A stretch of 64,000 nt of DNA from Steinernema hermaphroditum. Taxonomy: Eukaryota; Nematoda; Chromadorea; Rhabditida; Steinernematidae. The translations under genes were made by a program, and so were the position numbers. Shown one piece after another: positions 56,930-64,000 of this stretch (its first letter is position 1; each line of letters starts with the position of its first letter). The notes beneath the pieces are model-generated. The model did no database searches. It had not been told where the DNA came from and saw nothing but the letters and a program-made list of their open reading frames with translations. The DNA lies in assembly GCA_030435675.1 (NCBI GenBank), contig CM059621.1, forward strand, positions 7,192,001-7,256,000. Direction: 5' to 3'.

Positions 56930-59900
56930 TATAACAGCGATGGCCAAGAACGACCGCTCACTCAACTCATTTCTGAGAGAGCGAACGGACCGGTCGGTAC
57001 CGATATAAATGAAGACCGTCACCAGCCATCGAAAAAGACGTCTTTACGTTTTCTTTAATGATGCTCTTAGACCATATTTGTTTAAAAAATAAATCTGCAC
57101 CTTTTGCTGACTTCTTTTCCTGTATTCTTATGTCTCTGCACACACTTATAGTTAGTGAATTGATTCCTTAATTCGGAACTCTAAAATTTCTGCTTTCGGA
57201 AGAAAGCGACCGACATTCACAATCTCTACTCCCTTTATAGGCATGCGTTATTCTGCTAAGTAGCTTAGTTTCTATATTTTTATCACTCTTCGCGTCATTT
57301 CGATCCCCTAGTGACTGTCTTTGACGTCTTTAGATCGTTTTCGACCCAAGGGTAGCAATCTTTCCACGAGTACCGATTACGCGCTAATCTGAATGTTAAG
57401 GGGACTCCTCGAGATGATGTCAGATCGTTGTTTGCCATAAAGGGAAGCTGTGGGCGTCGCCAACTCCCGCACGTCCAATTTTTAAAATTTCGATGACTAA
57501 TGGCGCGACGTTGAAATGCGAATCGTTGTTTTTATGTGACGTGAGTGGATAAATGAGCCTTTAGCCGCTGATTGATGATTGTGGGTCTTTTAATTAATGA
57601 CAGAGACGATTCGGTGACGTTTCAATGACCTCAGCACATTTATTATGATGATGTTTTGGGCTGTTGTGTACTTGAAAGGGTTGCGGAGATCAGAACTTGT
57701 CTGAAAGGGAATGTTTCTCTGTACTTTGCACCCTTTAATTGCGAAGTTCGACAAGACGAGAAATAATTAGCGCGTGTTCTAGGCGAACGTTTCAATTAGG
57801 CCTACGCACTCAGCCAAGGTGTGCACTTTGAATTCTGCTTTCTGAGACGATTACGCAATTGGGAGGGGCACAGGTTGAGAAGAAGCCAGTTTGTGGAAAT
57901 GGGTAATTCAGGGCGGAAACGTGATAGGGATAAGGCCATGGAAGGCAGTGTCTTAGTAGCCGGCAAACTTTCACAGGAACGTATGGAGCTTCAAGTCCAG
58001 GAAGGTTAAAATAGGAACAGTTGCGTGGATCTTCAAAACAAGAGTTTTGGAATATCGATTTTCATGCTCAGATATGGAGATCCGGATTTGATTTGTCCGG
58101 ATCCGGATTTGGATACCTGGATAGATCACTGTTTCAAGCATACAGTATCAATCCCTATTTGACTCGAACAGAGCGTTTAGTGCATAGATGTCCAGGACGA
58201 AGAACATCCACTGGAGGACATCGTTCAAAGATTTTTCTCTCTTTTGCTCGGGAACTTTTTACGCATCGTCCAGCCATAGGCCGGCTCAAGTAGTCAATTT
58301 TTAAAACCTCATCTTCTTTTGGTCTCTTGACTTCTGATCTAAACCTGACAACCTTAATCTTTGTGCCGTTGTGTAGATCCCCTTGTTACTATTACTCCAA
58401 ATGGGCTGACCTATCTTTGTGGTAACTAAGTGCTCTACAAACTCCAGCACAATTTCAGATTAGTAGTCACTTTCCTACATATGAACTCTGCCCTTATGCG
58501 AGTTTCTGCTCCTGGTTTCCGGGTGCCAGTGAACTTATTTAATAAAATTTATGATTCAGAAAGATTACCTCGTTAATCGAATAATTAAATTTCGAGATCA
58601 GGTATGTCTTGTTTGGGTCTTTTTTACAAGAGGCTGTCCTACTCAGATCGTCTTTGAGGGGGTTCTTGTCAGACAAGCCGACAATCTTGTCGGACCAACA
58701 CTATCTACCCAGACAACAATAAATCTCAGAATGGCCCATGCCCCAGTTGCCTGGCTACAGGGACCCCTTAATATGTAGAGAATGTCCTCGTCCAATATTA
58801 GGCCCAGGACTCATAGGAAGTGGGCCCACCTGAGAAGTATTTGCTGTTCTTGGGTAAGGAGAGGGGCGCGGGGCGGAGCCGGTGAGGCACTTCGGCACCT
58901 TCTGAGTGGCTTCGGAGGATGAGGCGACAGAGTCATCGTGGTTCCGGGCTTGACCTAAAGGGTCTGCAGGGTCAGACGGGTTCAGGACAAGAAGGTCCCA
59001 CCAGACAGTTGTTGCTTTCGGCGCGCATTCTCCTCGACTGACGATGCGCGGCGGACTCCAGGATGGTGGCAATGGCAACAAAACGAGCGTCGCGAGGGGA
59101 TTATCGTCGTCGTCGGCGTCGTCGTTTCTGGGCGGCGCCGAGATCGCGTGTCTTGTGCGCGGCTGCGTGTGGTCCTTGCCGAGAAGGGGGAGGCGAAGAA
59201 GGCCTAAAGAGGCGCACAAAGAGAAATCTGAAAAGATCACCATGTGGGCCGAAGGAGGCGGCACGTCTAATTGAAGAACAGAACTCGAGATGCGCTCCTC
59301 AGATGCTCGTCAGAAAGGGAAACCCGAGCGAAGACATCGATTTGGAGGGGCACAAAAAAGGATGCGGAGAGAAGTGTTTGTTTTTTGTCCCAATTTACGA
59401 TGGAAGTAAATAATTTTACGAGGAAAGCTTTGGGAAGGATTGTCCAAATTGTTAGTGTCTTCTTGAGGTCTTAGAAGAGGTTTTACTCTGACTTTTTGAT
59501 TTTATCCGTATAATGTGAGCATTTCTAGGTAGAAAACATATAAGTTAATTAATTAACACAAAGGTAGGTATAAAAAACGGTCCTGCTCGATGTTGCGCAG
59601 TCTAATTCTCGCAGAAAATCGGAGATTTGTGTAATATAATTTTCAAAAAAGTGAAGCATCAAATCATATTAGATCATGTCTGCATTCAGGGCATGTCTAT
59701 ACAATGCTCGTATATCAATAAGTGCGTAAGTTGAGGCAAACGTTTGAATCTAACAAGCCGGAAACAATCCAAAAAAGGTCATCGAAACGACATGATCACC
59801 ATATCTTCTTTCTCCCAGTGGACTGTCGCATTAAATGAGATTCTCCTGTCTATTGTCTAATTCGTGCACTTGCTATTAGATGCCCAAAAAAGCAATTTTG

Positions 59901-62900
59901 CAGCCGGTCTACCTACGGACTCCACTAAAAGCAACAGTGTACTTTTCAGACTGTCTCAAATTACACAGAGACATTACATGTGATTGAACCTTTTATATAA
60001 GGAAACAAACAAACACAAAATACTTTTTTTTTGCTTTATCTGCTTTATACTACGACTTTTGCTCATTGACTCGATTTCTACGTTCTACAGGGTGCCCCAC
60101 AAAAGGGCAATTTAGACAGATGTCTAGTCTAGCAGAATTTCAAATCGTCTCAAAATTGTTTTTCAGACAGTCTGGTATGCCTTGGTGCATTCTGTAGGCA
60201 AAAGCTAACATAACTGTCTGTGATGATCGTCCACAACATAACGAAACGTGCTTAGCACAGATCCCGATACGAACTCACGTGTCTTTCCTATTAGAAGAAT
60301 GGTAGAACGCTTTGTGAAAACATGGCGAATGTTTTCGACGCGATTCCCTACGGTGGACAGGTGAAACTTGACGTGAGGATAACTCATAAACGTATTATTT
60401 TGCAATTAATCATTCAGTAGAGCTTCGGTAAACAGAAAAACGATTAATTTCCCGAGTTCATTTGGCTTTTTTTCTTCGAGAAAAAAGAACGAAAAAAGCG
60501 AAAGATGCTGGAATGTTGGTATTGTTTACACAGAGCTAATTAGGCGATGTGTAAATTTAGGAGAATGACGATGTTCGATGCTAATTAGATGACATTACGA
60601 ATTCAGTTGAGGCGAAGAAAAATAGTAGTAAGCCGAAAGAGTGGACTCTCTGATGCTCGAGGGCCTTTTTGGAATTGGAAAAAAAGAGCAGTTTTTGGTG
60701 ATGTGTGGGAAACAAAGCTCCTTTTTGAATCCTGTGGATAGGAGAGCTCTATGACTGTTTCTAGGATCTGAATTAGGAACCACGCGCACCGATCGGCATG
60801 AGGATAGAGGGTGGGCTGGAAGTTGAGTATGAAATCATTTGTTTCAAATCAGGCTATCCATCTAAAGGGACAACAAAATGTGAAATGTTCGGTCGATCAG
60901 AATGCCTCTATGGTGCCAATAAGTGATTTCCGTATCAGCGTCATTCTTGAGTGTGCAGCTCCTCTTCGACCCACACCAAGGTCGTTTCAAGATCAGTCTT
61001 ATACGTTTCTTTGTGCAAACGGAGCTAAAATTCGAGAAGAATCGTAGTTAGATGGTCCCGGCACGGTATGCCTTGACCACGAACACTTCATATAGTTATG
61101 TTTACAGACAGAAGAATCTGATTCGAGTGACCCAATTTGGGTTGGATCAGAAAGTGCGCACTTTTCAACTGTTGGAGCCTTTCTTTAGATGGATAGTTTG
61201 ATTTCAAGCGAGTAAGCCAGTTCTGTGCGTTCGACTTCCCAGCCCAGCCTCCATCTATTCCAGCACGCCTCATCCCGATCGGTGTGTACCACATGGAGTG
61301 GTACCCTTGTGAGCGTGTTAAGACGCCTGCAGCCCTTCAGAAAAAAAGGGTCCAGACGTTGTCCACAAATAAGTGTGACGCACTCGTGTGAGCCTTGATG
61401 ACGTCCTTCTAGCAGCACGATCACTGATTTCTAAAAATTGCTCCACCATAAACACGATTATCATTGACGCACTTTTCATTAGTGCTTTCTATTTTAATTT
61501 CCGACAAAGTAATTTTTCTCTATTTTGACAGAAAAACAAAGATCTTCCGGAATGACCGGGAAACAGGAAGCCAAGAGTCTGAAGCTCCTCTGTTCCGAAA
61601 GTGAACTTTGCTTGGGAATCCCATCAAGACACCTCCATGTTTTCTTAAGGACTGGCGCGTTTGAAATTCACGCAGAGGCTTCTCAGCGTTCTGATAAAAC
61701 ATAGAGCTGTAAGGATTCCTAGAGAACCCAGTCGTATCAAAGTTGTTCTCATGGAGTTTTGGAGTGCACATACTCTAGAATAGTGGTGAAAGGATGGACC
61801 GTGTTTCAAATGAGTCAGTTTTGTTTCTCAAAAAGGCTCATCTCAGCTTCCTTTCCCAATCAAGTCCTCTCTTTTTCTGACTTTCGACCTTTGGGAAAAG
61901 AGCACCAAGTAAACAGGGCCAGACACGAACTCTCCGCGCGTGGCGACACTTCTGCCGCGCACTGATAACGTCGACTGGATGCGCGGAGGCATCAGCTGCG
62001 CAGCCCTAATTGGCACTCGAAATCGGCGCCCGATCCGCGCGGCGTCATCTTCTTCCTCCATTTATGCGTCCGGCGACTCCATTACGCAACACAATAAGAG
62101 CGATTTTCGGGCAGCGCGGAAGTCGAAGACGGCGTTTCCGACTCCGGAGTCCTGGAATGGGCCGAGGATGATGGACTACGCGGGGAGAAAAGTCGCCGAT
62201 AATCGCCACGACGAGGTAAACAGGACGCGTTTCGGGTAATTGCCGTTCCCTGCGGGACCCGGACGACTCATTCAGAGCGATAATTTGGGAGTCCCCCGGG
62301 AGGAACTGAGGGGGAGTCGCCCGAAAGGGCTTTTCGAGGAGGACGTCACAGATCTTGGACGATTCGTAGTGACCGAGATGCACAAAAAAGTTGTTATTTG
62401 TTCGTGTTTTCCACGTGAACACGTTGACGAGGACACGCAACCTCTGTGTCCTTTCGAAGTGCACATCTCGGAACGGTCTTCGCTTTCACAGGAACGCCGT
62501 CCGATTGGATTAATCCATTTGAGAACTATTGCGTTAACAACGCCAGGACAATGCACTTGCGGATCTCCGGGATCCGGGGTGTTCGGAAATGTATCATTCG
62601 TTTACATTCAAGCCAAGAGAATAAAAGTTTAAAAAACCTATCCTCAGTGGAATCGAACTCTTGTGGGTGAACAACCATCAATAAGGCATGTTCTTGTGGA
62701 CGTGAAACGTATCTCCACACACGTCATTGTCCACTGAGCAAGCAAAGGTCGGAAGGTGAGACCCGCAGAATCTGAGTTCATAAATGAACAAAAAATTCTG
62801 CAAGGAGCAGTTTTTAGCTTTTTGTTTCACCATTTGCACAGACTTATGCATTACTAATGCACTTGGAAATGTCTCTCTTTGGGTGTAAACATTCGAAATG

Positions 62901-64000
62901 GCGTGACCTCCGAAGTGTCAGGGCATAAGTCGGGAAGGAGTACCTTGCCGGGGACACAGATTCATTAATGTGGGTGGATAGCTTGACCTTGAAACCTTGG
63001 ATAGCTGCGGGAATATTCGAATTCTATTTACATTTATATGTGCAGGTCAAAATACGATCACGGACGGTCATTTTCTACTATAAGATTACCAGAAAAGTGT
63101 TGTAAAACGCAATTTAAGGAAAGGACATAGACATATTGGAGGGGACTGTTAGAGTGTCTATCAAAGGTATGTCTGATCTGTGCTTAACTGTGTCTATGGT
63201 AAAATAAACGAGCGGTCGTACAAGAAACTCATTTTTAAAGTTATCATAGGAGAGTCCGACTATGAATCCATGCATAAAATCCCCAAGAATTTCGTTTTTC
63301 CTTTCAAAGCGCCTTCCACCTTTTGCCTCGTGCGTAGCTGCATGGATTTTTGCTCTCCAGAACGGCACCGCCAATGCACTATTCAACGTCAGACTCCCAT
63401 CATTTCTGATGTAGAAAAATTGTTTTGGTGCAAAAGTCTTTTATGTGGAGAACGTCAAGTAGTCCTCAAAGGACGCCACTCTCACTCAAGATCCTGTTTT
63501 CCACCGTAACCCGACACTTGTTTATGTTATGCATTTCTGAAGACATCGATTGGCCGATCATCGTTTACGGAATTTGATGAATAACAAATGTGCCAATGTG
63601 ACTTTTTGGGAAGAAAGTGCATTTTTTGTCCATTTTTGAGGGGGAACGATCTACAAAACATCGTGGAATGTTCCCCTTTGTACCATAACAGCTGCATTCA
63701 AGCCTAACAGCAGTCAAGGCCTGTGTGATGTTCACGTTGCCAACGTCACTTAGTTTAGCTCACAGTCTCCAACACCTTTAAACCCTCATCAATAAGTTAT
63801 TACATTCCCAAAATCGGCATCTTTTGTCCAAAAATAGGCCATCCAAGATGAACGACTCCCTTCAATGGCCCTCTCGTGACGTGATCCACACGCAAAGTGT
63901 CTTTCTTCGTGACAAACTCTCGCGACGATCACGGCGTCGTCAGGAAACCGTCGTCAAAGACGAATAACCGATTCTGTGCGGTGACGTGGCGCCACCGTCA
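56930..64000. other. gene-free right flank
   Basis: No exon with the window's codon bias and matching splice sites was found in these 7 kb. A GC-rich block at about 58860-59270 has open frames on both strands, including 169 codons on the minus strand, but no recognisable protein. Another GC-rich block lies at about 61920-62350. TACAGGGTGCCCC at 60089 resembles a transposon end but has no partner. A tRNA-like B box on the minus strand near 62650 lacks an A box. Confidence 0.4.

Noticed and set aside
58755..59264. Minus-strand open frame of 169 codons in a GC-rich block
   Set aside because: Several frames are open here because the block is GC-rich. The peptide is Pro/Ser-rich without any family mark or splice support.
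60089..60110. TACAGGGTGCCCC, resembling a mariner-type end
   Set aside because: No inverted partner is visible within several kilobases and no transposase remnant lies nearby.
62600..62720. Minus-strand AGTTCGATTCC, a B-box-like word of a tRNA gene
   Set aside because: No A box at a suitable distance and no cloverleaf can be drawn.

Overview
This window is nuclear DNA of a nematode, most likely a rhabditid-type species. It carries a CaV2 calcium-channel gene of the unc-2 type, two genes of the nematode-specific serpentine receptor class T family, many introns of about 40-60 bp, and acceptors of the TTTCAG type. Coding exons stand out by a strong preference for C or G at third codon positions. 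No bacterial, organellar or viral gene was recognised. Every gene model was built by hand from reading frame, GT/AG sites and phase, without transcript data.

Layout. (1) 1-30.8 kb is mostly non-coding but holds about ten short, phase-compatible plus-strand exons. They look like the long 5' part of the unc-2 locus with several alternative starts, but a separate upstream gene is not excluded. Transposon relics lie between them: a 105-bp hAT-type MITE, a mariner-type end, and a repeat shared with a larger element further right. (2) 30,843-39,630 is the channel core in 26 exons (5,922 nt, all phases agree), with four six-helix repeats, an EEEE selectivity filter, a beta-subunit binding site, an EF hand and an IQ-like helix. 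A small antisense gene sits inside one intron, and one intron of the I-II linker is a 390-nt in-frame open sequence. (3) 39.9-42.1 kb, minus strand: an uncharacterised basic protein. (4) 42.23-43.89 kb: a hAT-like element with a perfect 8-bp target duplication, arrays of a TTCGAA-rich unit at both ends and a tRNA-Gly-like sequence inside. (5) 44.1-46.6 kb: an SLC6 transporter. (6) 47.2-49.2 kb, minus: folylpolyglutamate synthase with two in-frame start codons. (7) 50.0-55.1 kb: two srt receptor genes flanked by the arms of an inverted duplication. One arm carries an intact small basic protein with a UAP56-binding-type motif, the other a frameshifted copy. (8) 55.1-55.8 kb, minus: a globin lacking its first exon. 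(9) 55.8-64 kb: essentially gene-free, with one decayed mariner-type element.

The neighbours do not form a pathway. Channel, transporter and chemoreceptors fit neuronal function; FPGS and globin are metabolic. The most unusual structures are the multi-start channel locus with its antisense guest gene and open intron, the TTCGAA-ended hAT element, and the inverted duplication around the srt pair.
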